64,000 nt of DNA, taken from the NCBI GenBank assembly GCA_001692895.1, contig KV748196.1, positions 806,001 through 870,000 on the forward strand, in the 5' to 3' direction. The number at the start of each line of letters is the position of its first letter. The stretch's first letter is position 1. The position numbers and the translations under genes are program-made. The notes under the pieces were generated by a model that was not told the DNA's origin, searched no databases, and saw only the letters and a list, made by a program, of their open reading frames with translations. This DNA is from Cenococcum geophilum 1.58. Lineage: Eukaryota; Ascomycota; Dothideomycetes; Gloniales; Gloniaceae. Below, in pieces: positions 22,155 to 35,000 of the stretch.

Positions 22155-23950
22155 TTGGAGCTCTTGCTGTACCCGGCCCAAAAAGACCAAAAAAAACCAA
22201 AAAGAACCCTGAAAAACACCCAAAGAATCCCCTTGAGATGCATGCATCGCAGGGGAGGCACACGTCAACCGACGGTGGCTCGCACTCGCGCGCAACCGCC
22301 AAATCCACGCCTAACAACGGCCCTTTATAATAAAGACGGGCGAATACCACACTATAAAGCGGAAATACCTCTATTAAGAAGGCATCTAATAAAATATAAA
22401 GCCTACTAGACGCGTCTAGTATCTAAAATTATAGGAAAGTAACTATTAGCTATAACAAACTAATATAGCTAGTAGAATAGCTCCGCTAGTCTAGTAAACC
22501 TTAGGCGCCCCTTTAGTAAACCCTTAATTAAATCCTCTAATAGCTAAGCAAAATTAAAAATAAATAAAACCCCCCTTTACCGGCAAACCGCACCTAGGCC
22601 GCTATAGCCGCGCTTTTATACTATAGGGAACCTACCCCCCTTAAAATAATAACTAGGTATATAATTATAATATAACTAAATATAGAAAAAGTAGAAGGGC
22701 TTAGGGGATAATTAGAAATAGAAGTCCTTATAGAGATTTATAAAGAGGTTTATAACGTAATTATAGTCCAATACCTTAGGAGTAGAGATATTAGAGTTAC
22801 CCTAAAGGACTAATAGGTAAAGGAATAAGCTATAAGGGTAGGGGATAGGCTAGGAGAATATATTAGTATAAAAGTGCTCTATAAAGACTACTTAGTTAAA
22901 GTCCTAGTGGTTTCTATAAGCCTTAGGGTAAAAAAGGGACGCTAGGCGGATAATACAGTAACTATATAAAAGATAGTAAAATATATAGAACGCCTTATAC
23001 TAGGCCTTAAGATTACCTAAATCTAATAGCTTTAATAGGAAAATATAAATTAAGTAAATAATAAGAATAATAAGAGGATATAAAGGTCGCTAGAGACTTA
23101 TTAGGGAGATACTAGTTAAATATATAGCTCCCTTATCGTCAGTATATATACACTAAGAATGCAAAAACTTCTTATCTAAAAAGGAATAATTATAAATGGC
23201 CTTATATATAATATAAGGCTCTATAACTATAAACTACGCCTAAAATAATACTACCGCTATATATAATAGGGACACACCTAATTTATATACGCAGTATAGG
23301 TGTGCTACGGCTACTATACAGGCCCCTATAATATAAGACACTGCTTAAATTAAGACTAAATAAAATATATAAACTGCTACTAAAGTATATATAAGGTGTA
23401 GGAGAAAGAAGACTGTATTAAATATAGGAGGTAGAAGGTAAGGGCTTAATAGCTACGGGAATAACTATATACTAGGTTATATAAATGGAAACAATAGGCA
23501 ATAAGCTAGAGGGATATAGGTGCCTTCTTAGCATTTCCTACCTTTAGTACTAGGGGGCTAGGCTAGCTATCCCAAGCCTTAACGGGCTAGAAGTGGCGCC
23601 ACGCGATATTACTAGACCATATAGGGATATAAGGGTTATAGGGGATATAAGGGAGAGGACGCCCTATAGGAAGACCCCTATAGACAGCTATAGTAAGCTT
23701 AAAACCAGGATAATTAAGAATTAGATTTAACGCGGTAAATATAACATTTATAGCTAACCTATAAAGGGCATATAGCTAGCTAGTAAGAATAGGGGAGAAA
23801 CTAGAGATAATAATAGATTTAGATATAGAAGCGCTAGTAGGAATATAAGATATAGGAATAGAAAGCTCTATATAAAATAAGTAGTAACTAGGGTATAGAT
23901 ATAAGAGATAAAAGTTCTAAATATTTTAAAAAAAGTAAAAATAGAAGAAG
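22155..23950 (+). pseudogene. LINE-B first frame (gag-like) remnant
   Basis: A basic start (KDQKKPKRTLKNTQRIPLRC) is followed by a heavily stopped frame. At 23303-23344 a CCHC zinc knuckle is recognisable as C-x2-Y-x4-Y-x4-C: its second Cys has become Tyr (TGC to TAC) and its His has become Tyr (CAT to TAT), both RIP-type transitions. Such a protein would bind the element's RNA. No intact product remains. Confidence 0.6.
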
Positions 23951-23989
23951 TGAGGAATAAAGAAAAGGTAAAGGACCCTCGCCGGGGGT

Positions 23990-26900
23990 CCGCTACCTAT
24001 CTATTATATAGTATAACTGCAGTAATATAAACTACCGTCTTATAAGGCCTTTACTAGACGGTCTAGACCTAGAGAAATACTATATCCTTACTATATAAGA
24101 GCCGTACTATAATACCTATATACAATCAATATACTGCCCCTAAGGATTCTAGCTCCTATATAAACCAAAAGCAGCTATACACGTATACTTTATAATTAGT
24201 AAGGCTATTAGCCTATCCTTATAGTTATAGTAGGTAGTTAACCTAGATATTATAGTTATAATAATCCAGATATATAGGAGACCAGTATAAATTATTAATA
24301 TATATAACCCTAGGGTCAAAGGGGTCCTATAAATAGAGAATATTATATCGGTAATAAGCTTACTAGAAACCGAAGGCATAGAGTCTATCCTATTAGGAGA
24401 TATAAACCTCCACTACCTATAGTAGGGGGGTATCTATATTGCTGCTAATTAACAGGTAGAGTGCCTATTAAAAGCTATAGACACCTAGGGCCTTAAGTCA
24501 GCCACCCCCCTAGAAGCAACTATATGGCAATAAGGAACCTTTAAAAGTATAATTAACCTCATATTTATAGACGAAGGCCTATACTAGAGACTTAAAAGGT
24601 ATAACCCCAAAGAAGAATAGGCACTTATTTTAGACTATATCCCCATCCAAATACAGCTAGATTTGGATATTAAGGCGTAACTAAGTAGTAAAAGATACGT
24701 AATAAGGAAGCTTAAGACAAATAGTTTCCTTAATATAGTTAAACAATAACTCTAAGACTTAAAAGAAATCTACCTAATTCTAAACAAGCGAGGCTTATTA
24801 GCTACCCCTAAGGAAATTAACTAAAGACTAGAAAGGATCTAGGTAGCAATTAAAAATGGGCTAGAAGAGTACTGCCTAGTTTTAAAACTAGGCCCCTATA
24901 CGCGATACGTATAGTCCATATAATACGCGGTTCTTATTACTAGCTAATAATAAGTAAGAAGGAAATATATAAGTAGCTACAACCCTAAAGACAAAAGATA
25001 ATATAAAGACATAAGAAACCAGTTAAAGAATACCCTAAAGAAAGAAGTAAGAAATAACTGGAGACGGTTTATAAACGAGCATACTTTTAACCCAAGCCTC
25101 CCCTATAATAAGGGCCTTTAGGCTATAGCAAAATAGGTAAAGAAAAAGGTAGGGCGCCTAGTAAAAGACTTATACTTACTACCCCTATAAAGAGCAGGGG
25201 AATTATAAACCACTAATAACAATAATAAGAAGGTAAAGATCCTTATAGAAAGGTTCTTCCCCTAACCAGCTCTAGCAGACCTCAGCGATATTATAGGTAA
25301 AACACCGGTGACTCACCTAAGGGTTGACAGCAATATAACAATAGAGGAAATAGCTAGAACTATTAGCCGCCTTTTAAACAATATAGTACTAGGACCAGAT
25401 AGGATTCTAAATAAGGCCTTAAAAATATATGGACTACTTATAGCACCCTAGCTTACAGATATAGCTAGGGCATACTTTATTATAGGCTACTACCCGCGAC
25501 TCGGAAGAGCTATAATAACGGTTATTTTATAGAAAGAAGGTAAAGCAAATTACTTAATCCCAGAAAGCTACCGCCCTATTACCTTAGAAAACACCCTTAG
25601 CAAGATCTTAAAAAAGGTAATAGCGGACTATATAGTAGACACGGCTAAGGAATATAATTTACTACTATAAAGCTAAATAGGGGCAAGAAAGAACCGCTTA
25701 ACACTATTAGCACTTACGCTACTTACTACCACTATTAAATCCGCATAGGCGATGCGAAGGGACTTTATAGTATTAATGCTCAGCCTAGATATTAGCGGCG
25801 CCTATAATAATATACCCTATAAGCGTCTCCTATATATTCTTAGGGCAAAAGGCTTTCTAGAATAGATTATATAATTTGTTTAAGGGTTTATAGGTTAAAA
25901 AGAAACATTACTAGTCTTTAGCAGATACCAGAGCCCCCCTATTATAGTTACAATAGGAATACTATAAGGATCACCCCTCTCGCCTATACTCTTCCTTTTC
26001 TTTATAAGCAACCTACTTAACTCCTTTAAGGAAGGGGCGACCTAGGGAATAGGCTTTATTAATAATACAAACCTAATTATATACGGGCCAACAGCCGTAG
26101 AAAATTACAGAACACTAGAGAAAGCTTATAATACCTATATAGAATGGGCAAGACAACATAGAGTCCAATTCTTACTAGAGAAATACTAGCTAATCTACTT
26201 TATAAGAAAACGCAACCAATCTATAGATCTCTAGTATATAATCCACATTTAAGGCTTTAAGGGTTAACTAGTTTAGGGTTTAAGGGTATTAGGAGTATAG
26301 GTAGATAGTAAGCTCCAATGGAGCGTATATACGGTATAAGCGGCCTATAAAGGCTAAGTATAGTATATTACATTATCTAGGATTATTAATTCTATATAGG
26401 GTCTATGCTTTTAGAGGTTACGCCTACTATATATAGCAGTTATCCGGCTAACCATAACGTATAGGTCCAGTATTTAGGCTATTAGAGAATCTAAGAAAGG
26501 CCCCCCTAAATCGCTCCTTAAACCACTCTAAAAGGTCCAAATAGCCTACCTTTAGAGTATAATAGGCGGATATAAGCGAACGGCTACAGCACTACTTAAA
26601 AAGGAAGCCAATATTCCCCCCCTATAACTATATATTAAAGCCGCTATAATATAAAGGGCGCAAAATAAACGTAACTCTAATATTATAAAGTATATTAAGA
26701 TACGCCTAAATAAACTATAGAGGGACCCTAGGGCGCCCTATAGGAGAATAAACCAATAACCCTAAAGTAGGGAAGACATATTAGAGAAACAGGTAAAGAA
26801 AGTAGAAGAAAAATAATGCTGCTTTAGGGCCTAGGCCTATATAAAGGAGAAAGGGAGACGTATAAGAGGCTAGTAAAGACAACAGTAAGAGAGAAAAAGA

Positions 26901-27390
26901 AGTAAAAGTAAAGTATAAAAGAATGCTAGGAAACTATCTACCATAATATAATACTGGCTAGACCAATACTAGAGAGATATATAGGAGTTAAAGGTACAGA
27001 GGCTAACTAAGGTAAGAGGAACCCAAGCCGTAGCATAGTTAACGCTATAGGGGGTAAATACTTTAGGGCTCTAAGAAGGCCTAATAAAGGTAGAAAATAT
27101 AATAGCAATACTCTTAAGAATAGGAATAATAGGACTAAAAGACTGGCTCTACTAGGTGGGTATTTTAGTAGGTAGCCTAAGATGTAAATATGGCTAGTTA
27201 AGATAGACACCAAAATATATAATACTATTATGCCCCTTATATACTAACTAAGAAGTAATACTTTTAGTAGCTAGCATAGAGAACTATAATATACTACTCT
27301 TAATATAAAAAGGCCTTAAGGCGGTTACCTAGTAGCTTATTAGCTAAAATATACTAAACCAATTCTGGGTTATAAAGGAAATAGTAATAA
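23990..27390 (+). pseudogene. LINE-B endonuclease-reverse transcriptase-RNase H remnant
   Basis: Translation gives endonuclease pieces (YNCSNINYRLIRPLLDGLDLEKYY; ILLGDINLHY, where GDFNxHH is usual). Reverse transcriptase pieces follow: NYLIPESYRPITLENTLSKILKKVIADY, VLMLSLDISGAYNNI, GSPLSPILFLFF. Next is GFINNTNLIIYGP (26053-26092), where the family's catalytic FVDD box has become FINN, then VQFLLEKY. Later sequence fits an RNase H region. Stops are nearly all TAG/TAA at expected Gln. The protein would have nicked the target and reverse-transcribed the element RNA; it is dead. Confidence 0.8.
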
Positions 27391-27712
27391 AGGGTAGGGG
27401 GGTAAGCAACGGGCGCCCCCTAATGACTCTACAGTGGTAGAGTAAAGTTTACAATACTAGCGCGTCCGTAGGCTTGTTACGGCAGCAGTGGTTCCTAAAA
27501 AGGTTAAAAAGTAAGGTAGTAGAGCACCACAGGTAACTCACAGGCGCCTCGCAGGCGCCTTGTAGGCGAGTCCCAAAAGGCGGGGAGATGGATTACGGGG
27601 TTTTCTTAAATAGAGTTTTCTCCCCACATGTATATAAGGAGTAGTCCGCGTAGGCCCAATAGGGATCCAAATCGGACGTTAAGCAATGAATAATAATATT
27701 AATAGAACTAGA

Positions 27713-28118
27713 CCTTGCTATTATTAATACTAAAGGTGATTAATTATATTTCTTTAATTATTATTGATTCTATTTAACGTCTGATGCGGTCCTTATCTAG
27801 GTCTATGCAGACTCATGCCATAATATAGGTATAAAACACCTCCAAGGGAGACGTAAGAGGTAATACTTTTAGATAACATCCGTACTACATTAACGGGAGG
27901 AAAAATACCGTTAGGTTGCTGCTCTGAGACTCCTAAACGGGAGTGTCCTAATTGCCTATCTTGCCCTATCTGCCGCTCGTACCATGCTTCCTTTTAAAGT
28001 TGGGAATACCGTAAGATTGATATAATTCTGCCCTTGCTCCTATTTAAACGCCCTTGCCTACGGTCCTCCTGCTTACAGTATAATTTCCACCCCATAGGAA
28101 CAGCGGGACGAATGTAGT
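27713..28118. other. Intergenic stretch between LINE-B and repeat C
   Basis: No gene, RNA or repeat recognised. A minus-strand open frame (27994-28593) starts in repeat C and runs into this stretch. It probably reflects conserved, less-mutated repeat sequence and not a gene. Confidence 0.5.
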
Positions 28119-28600
28119 GTAAAACTAGGCGTCTTGTCCTAGGGCCCCAACCTAGGTCCCCTATGCATATCCCCAGCCAAAGATGTACGTAGAGGAAGAC
28201 GAAATGCCGCGCGGGTAAGTCTAGGCTGTCGGGTAGGATAGGGAATGAGAGGCTTATTACAGGCCTCTCGCCTGCGAGGTGTATATGGTTCGATTGCGCA
28301 TATAACGTAGTTATACCGTATAGGAGGAAGGGGTCGCCGGAGGTAGAGATTGCCGTGGTTCGATGGCTCGAATACGTACGTTGAGATACGGTAGCTAAGT
28401 CTCCGCTGGGGCTTACCCTCCTAGCAAGAAATTTTTTCCCGTCACCACTACGCCGCAGCGCCCGCGATGCGCTGCCGTACGTAACGTCTCTGCGTTTGCT
28501 CTGGCAGTCTGTTGGCACGATCCTAATGGAACGCCGATAGCTGTCTGTCAGGTTCCCGGGCTCCACCGCGTGGGGTGCAGAGGCCGATTTCATGGAGCCT
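28119..28600. repeat. Repeat C, uninterrupted copy
   Basis: About 480 bp are closely matched by 59567-59759 plus 62065-62366, the second copy being split by the piggyBac element. Shared landmarks are AGGGCCC, GAGGAAGA, GGCGAGAGGCC-like stretches, the block GTCACCAC, CGTCTCTGCGTTTGCTCT, and the end GGTTCCCGGGCTCCACCGCG. The minus-strand frame through it (28593 down to 27994; start MKSASAPHAVEPGNLTDSYR) is open but has no known domain. The repeat may be an LTR or a non-autonomous element; both copies are followed by TTAATTAA-rich DNA. Confidence 0.7.
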
Positions 28601-29571
28601 ATTTCTTTAATTAACTTTTAAGCTTAATATAAGGATTATATTACTAAATTAAAGCGTAGAGTTTTTAGATTCTTCTACTATTATATATAAATTTATATAA
28701 ATCTATCTAAATAGTTAAATTTAACTAAACCATTTATTAGTTTGATTAACTAAATAAAATAAATAAGTATAAAGCTTTAAAATATCCAATTAACTAAACC
28801 GAAGATCTATAGTTTGAATTGTTTATTTATTAGCAAGTCTAACTACCTTATACTAGCTTGTTATATAGAAGCCCTATGCTAAGATTTAGTAAGCCTAAGA
28901 ACAGTCCTAATATATAATACATTAACATATTAATTGGGCTTAGGCTAGGTATAATAATTACCCCATAAATACATATGTAACCGACTACCGACACTGTGCT
29001 GAGACACAAGATCACCGCTTGGAAGGATCCAAGACAGCGTCAACGCCACCCTATATATTGATCGCAGATCAATATTGCTTGCAGATCACTGTTCCCATTT
29101 CATCCTGTTACCTACACCATTTCATGTATATATACCTCTTGATTCCATAGATTTACAATCAAGTTACTCGTTTAATTCCCACACACTGCAAAAGCTTACA
29201 ACATATTTTCGCGTATAGTATCTACCGTGGCGTATGTACCTTATAGTCCAGCTAATACAGCCTTATAACCCGTCTTTGCCACTATAAACGCTACGTTGCC
29301 ATTCGGCGAAAACGCTACAGTGTTAATACCGCTTGGACAATCTCTAAACCGTCTAGAGCTTTTATCAATATTCGGTTCTTATTAATAAGGACTTAGTATT
29401 CCTAAACAACTCCACAATAACATTATTGAATTAAATATAAATTAAAAAGCGTTTAAATACCTATATTATTATTTAATAATATAATTCCCTCTAAATATTA
29501 ATAAAAGCACTCTCTAAATGGGTTAAATCAGCTTAACCTTTTACCCTAGAGGAATAGCGGAATAAACTAGG
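28601..29571. other. AT-rich stretch with a possible WD40-like remnant
   Basis: Mostly featureless AT-rich DNA. On the minus strand at about 29385-29225 a short frame reads GINTVAFSPNGNVAFIVAKT, which resembles the start of a WD40 repeat (VxSVAFSPDGxxxASGS). It could be a scrap of a NACHT-WD or HET-E-like gene, but it is too short to be sure. Bases 28980-29220 are balanced and could be a solo LTR fragment. Confidence 0.35.
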
Positions 29572-30272
29572 TATTGTATCCTATGTATATATATATGTAT
29601 ATATATTCTATTATAGCCATGCACTATTTAGGGTATAGGCCGTTACAGAGCGCTAACTAAATATTTCCTATTATTAACATGCATGCTCTAGTTTAGAAGC
29701 CAACTATAAAAACTATATATCTATTACCTAATACTATACTTAACTAAGGAAATAAAGGAAAGTAATATATTACTATTAGAAGAAAGTCAGAGTTTAGAGG
29801 TAAGCCTAAGTAAATGGTTTTCAACGCCTTATATCTGTAGGGCTATTCCAGCGTTATATGCTTTTTAATCGGCGGCGTACTAGTAGAGGCACGTATAAAG
29901 GAGGCTCGTAGTATATTTAGTTAGATAATTAGAGGAGAAATCCTTAAGAGTCTTCGCTTATTAATGTTAGCTTTTATACTCTCTATATCTTATACACTTA
30001 AGTATAAACATCCAGTCTCCTTTATAAATTTAATTATAGCTTTAACTATGCTAATATCTGGCTTCTAGCGCTTAATTAGACCGTTAATATTTCTGCCTCC
30101 TTCTTATCTGCGTAAGTCCCCCCTAATATATATAATAGATCCCCAAATTAATCTCTATGCTACTCTCTTAGTTTAATCCTCTACTATACCCACCTTCTAT
30201 AAGAGAAGAGAAAGTGCTACATTAATTCTATAAGCCTATAGTTGCATAACACCGTCTTTAATATATTAATTT

Positions 30273-30592
30273 CAATGGAGGGTGGGGAGGGCGAGCAACG
30301 GGCGCCCCCTGATGACTCTACAGTGGTAGAGTAAAGTTTGCGATACTAGCGCGTCCGTAGGCTTGTTACGGCAGCAGTGGTTTCTAAGAAGGTTAAAAAG
30401 TAAGGTAGTAGAGCACCACAGGTGACTTGTAGGCGCCTCGCAGGCGCCTTATAGGCGAGTCCTAAAAGGTAGGGAGATGGATTACGGGGTTTTCTTAAAT
30501 AGAGTTTTCTCCCCACATGTATATAAGGAGTAGTCCGCGTGGGCCCAATAGGGATCCGAATCGGACGTTAAGCAATGAATAATAATAATAAT
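30273..30592 (+). mobile_element. 5'-truncated LINE-B copy inserted in LINE-A
   Basis: The 320 bp match the last part of LINE-B (27390-27690) closely and end in a TAA-repeat tail. A 13-bp duplication AATATATTAATTT lies on both sides (30260-30272 and 30593-30605). The uninterrupted LINE-A copy has a single AATATATTAATTT at the same place (near 49271). This is a classic dead-on-arrival LINE insertion. Confidence 0.9.
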
Positions 30593-31309
30593 AATATATT
30601 AATTTTGTAAAGATATTCTTTTAGAAATAACTTGCCAGTTTATAGCTGCGTAAAAATAGTAGGTTTAAAGCTAATTAGCTATTAGTATAATCCTATAGCC
30701 CTTTTAAGGTAGAGTACTACGTTAATTTTTTATATATAAACTTGCCTATATTAGATCTTCCCGCTAAAAGTAGTTCTATTATTATTATAGCTTTTTTTAA
30801 GGCTTACGTTATAAGGTACTATAGGAGGCCATTTCTATATAGTGGCTCTTTACTCTCTAGTTTTATTACTACTTTAGTAAGCTTATTAACCTTCTTATTT
30901 CCTATAAATCCTAAGTAGCCTAAAATCTAGTATAGCGTAATATTATTTAGCTAAAGCTTCTTTAAGATCTTTATAACTATTTCCTAATAGGCTTTAGCCC
31001 TTTAGCTTTATACTAATAGTAACGCTAATTATAAGTTAGAGAATATTCTTATACTAAAAGTAGGTATTAAAAAACCTTTTTAGTTAATAGCTGTATATAT
31101 AGGGTTATATAGCTAGTTGGCTGCCTTACTAATTGCTAGAAGCTCTATAAGGTGGGCATCGGCCTAATTAAAGCTTATCACCGTTTTTAAAAGCGTTGCT
31201 TTAGATAGTGTAGTATATACGCCAACTTCTGCCCTACTATTGCGCACTAATATATTAACGTATATATTAACCTGCCCTAGCTTATAGTCTTTAATAATAG
31301 CTTAAGTAT

Positions 31310-31581
31310 TATATAATTACAGCACCTGTCGTACCAACCGCGTGCCTACGCGCTCGGTACGCTAGGTACGCGTTTACGCGTTCAGTGCACTAACCACTCA
31401 CTTACGCGTTTGGTGCACTTATAAAGCACTAACTAATTAGGGGGAGGACATATTAGTATATAGACTACGTAGTCTTCTTTAATATAAGAGACAGTCACCA
31501 TCATCCAAAAGAGCATACGATACTATATGTATTTCGTGCCCCTGGATCTGACTTACTTGTACCATTAAATTGGTATAAACA
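31310..31581 (+). repeat. Copia 5' LTR
   Basis: Begins TATATAATTACAGC and ends GGTATAAACA. It contains the shared CGTTTACGCGTTC and GGGGGAGGACA landmarks. The first dinucleotide is TA where the 3' LTR keeps TG. Confidence 0.88.
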
Positions 31582-32078
31582 CTGATTAGTAAGCGCGTAC
31601 AGATCAGCAATTACTTAACACCTCCCCCCGAGCGATACACGATAGCGATTACCTGTTTAGACTCCTAGTATAACCTGCTAAAAGGTCGGAAGTCGGGGAT
31701 TACGGACTATCACCAACTCTGTATACTTATTTAAGTCTTAGTACGGTTTACTAGAAGTTATAGATGTAAATATAGACCTATACGGAACCCCCTACCCTAA
31801 CTTACCTTTAAACCTTAAACCTCTATCCTTAAACCTCCTTAAACCTTAAACCTCTTCGGACCTTATGGAAACCCCCTACCCTTTTATAAACCATTATGGA
31901 CCCGTTAATCGCCTTTACGGACCACTATAAGACCCCTTAAACTATTACGGACCCGCTATAAACTACTATAACCTGCTATAGCTTATATAGATATATAACG
32001 CTATATAATATAGCAGATATAAGCAAGCAAATTAGTAAAGGTCAAAAGAAGTGGAGCTAAGGAGTTGACCTCACGTCT

Positions 32079-35000
32079 ATGGATAACGTTAACAACTATA
32101 TTAATTTTAAAATCCTTAAATACGGATACTATAAGCTTCTAAATAACGACCTATAGGAGTAATATAAGGAAGACTTTACGGACTTTATGGAAGCTATTTT
32201 TAAGGCTTATAACCCTACTACTATCTATAACCTATAAACCCTTTTACGTTACTAAGGTGTATAGGTTAAAAAGGATAAACGAGTTACTATTATACGGTCC
32301 TTATACAATATAATATAGGAGGAGGACTAAATAGAATGGACTAAAGAGAAAATCCTAGACTAGGTTAAAGCTACTAATAATCTCTCTGCTTCTCCTAAAC
32401 TTAATAGCATCGCTAGCCTTATACCTAACCTACTTAACCAAATTTGTTCTATAAACCTAAGTGATTTCGGAATTAATCTTACGGGCTAAAGCATACCTAG
32501 TACCCAAGTTACGGACCGTAATACCCCTGTAAACCAAAATACGGATTAAAACCCTTCTATTAATAAAGCTATAGATCCATAACCTACCTAAGTTATAAAT
32601 CCGCAAGCTATATATCCGTAAACTATATATCCGCAAGCCATATATCCGTAAGCCATAAATCTATAAGTTATAGATCCGCAACGCACCTAAGTAAAGACCT
32701 ATGGTAAGGAACTAGCTAACCTAGCTAAGCTCTATACTAATAAATCTAAGTACAGTAGTGAAAACAACAATTTTAACTTTAAACTAACTATCTTTACGGA
32801 CCTTTGCTAAAAGGCTAATATTTCTAAACAAGAGTTTAGCTAAGCCTACTCTACTATGCTATGCGGCCTAGCACTTGACCACTACTACACTAACCTTAAG
32901 AGTAACCCCCTTAGTGTTCCCTTTAATAAGCTATATAAAGCTACCTATAACTACTTTAAAGGACCAGAATATAGGCGTAATATCCTTACCTAATAGAATA
33001 CAACTAAGCTATGGACCGTAATTAATAAGAATACTGAAAAATTAACTATAGAGTACCTGCAAATTCTTATTAAAGACCTCCAGCACCTATAGTACGGCTT
33101 TAACGCCAAGCTTTAAACAGACAACTTCCTATACAACAAACTTATTACGGCCTACCAGGAAGTAGAGCCCTATAAGTACGCCTATTATAAGCCTATAGAC
33201 ACCTTAGCTGGCCTTATTAATAATCTATACTCCTCTATTATAATATATAAAGTCTTAAACCCACTAGGCAGTACTTAAGCCTTTATTGCGGATATTTAAT
33301 ATCCGTAAATAGACTTAGACGTCTACTTTACGGACCGCCGCTACCGCTAGCAGTACCCGTATCGACCAGGCCCTACCCGCAACCCCTATAATAACTCCCG
33401 TATAAAAATATACCCCCGTAGATAAACCAGCTAGAAGTGCTTTGTGTATAGTAAGGAAGGATATTAGTCTATAAGGTATACCTAAAAAGAATGTAATAAG
33501 TCTAGGAAGAGACTTAATAACTATATTAGCCAGTTTATTTTAGAATACAAAGGAGAGGAAGTAGAAGAGCCCCCTAATAAGTCAATAGAAGCCCTTATAA
33601 TTAACTTTAACTTAAACGCTTAGGAATAAGAGACCTTAGAGATATTCCTAACTACTTTTAGACCTTTTACGGATAGCTAAGCCTTTAATATTACAACCGT
33701 ATTAGCCGACCGTTCCTTTATACACTTAGTTACGCCTAAAAACTATTCCGTAAGTACCCCTATTACGGACGTTATAGATTATAAGCAGGACCTATTTATA
33801 TATATTATTACAGAACGCTATACCCCTAAGGAATTCTACAGCGTTATAATCGATATAGGTGCCTCTAAGAAGTCTACCGCAGGCTATAAACAATACCTCG
33901 CATATAGGACCACCATAAATGACAATACGGATATTGATATTACGCAAACTGGGGCCATAAACGTCTAATTCGGCATCGGCTCAACCGCATTAATTAAATT
34001 AGTTAAAGTCAAGACTCTAATTAGCCTAGTTAACTTCTACATAGTAAAAGCAGACACCCCCTTCCTACTCTGTCTTATAGATATAAACAGGTTATAGGTA
34101 TACTACAACAATATTACGGATACCTTAATTGGCCCCGCAACTGCCCTAGGAAGCAAGTATATTACCCTACTAATTATACGACAATTTAGACACCCGTTCC
34201 TTATATAGGGAGAGACTTTACAGACCTATATTTAGGAATCTTTTGACTATAACCCATGCTACCTTACTAGTACGGAAATCCACCGTTTATACCGCCGTTT
34301 CGGCTACCTATTAGCCGAAAAGCTATATAGAGTCCTTGAACGCTTTAAACACAACAATATTAATAGGAAGGTAGTTAATTACCTAACTAAATACTACTCC
34401 TTCTGCTAGAAATACGGACGTTCCCCAGGCTGATTTAAGTTCACCCTTTATAAGGACCTTAACTTTAACTACTTAGTATACGTAGATATTATGTATATTA
34501 ACGGCAGCCCAGTATTACATATAATTGACGAGGTAACCCGCTATTAAGCCGCCCGTTAGTTGTAAAATATATTTATAAAATATACTTAGGATATTTTACG
34601 AACCTACTAGATTAACATATACGTCGGACCTCCGTAGTATATTACCCACGACGCTAGTAGGAACTTTATTAGCAAGAAATTCTAGCAGTACGCTATGGCC
34701 ATAGCTATATTAACAAAAGCTGTTTCAGTTAAGGCGTACTGGTCTATTAGGCTTATTAAGCGAGCTTACCTAGCCTTATAAAGAGCTTACTAGATTATTA
34801 CGGACGAATATAAGAATATCTAAAAGGAACTGGCTCTACAGATAGCCGTAAAAGCCGTTAACAACACTGCTGGCCCTAACGAACTAGTACCTACCCTCTT
34901 AGTTTACGGAGCCTACCTAAGGATAAGCAACCTAGGCCCTCTTACTCCGTCTATTATAGAACGAGCAGCTGCAATACGGAAGGCGATAGCTGAGATAGTT

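Larger units (their letters stand above)
22136..27696 (+). mobile_element. Full-length LINE (family B), RIP-degraded
   Basis: The element is bounded by a perfect 16-bp duplication, TATTAATAGAACTAGA, at 22120-22135 and 27697-27712. It ends in a TAA-type tail (AATGAATAATAATA), typical of fungal Tad/I-like non-LTR retrotransposons. It holds a first frame with a zinc knuckle, then an apurinic endonuclease, reverse transcriptase and RNase H region. The last 300 bp (27390-27690) also occur alone at 30273-30592. Total length is 5.56 kb. Confidence 0.9.

Noticed and set aside
27994..28593. Minus-strand frame of 199 codons starting MKSASAPHAVEPGN
   Set aside because: It runs through repeat C and out into unrelated flank. 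The frame is a property of the repeat and there is no recognisable domain.
31790..31860. CCTTAAACCT-like repeats resembling a telomere
   Set aside because: The units are irregular and are not TTAGGG-type. They lie in the untranslated leader of the copia element.
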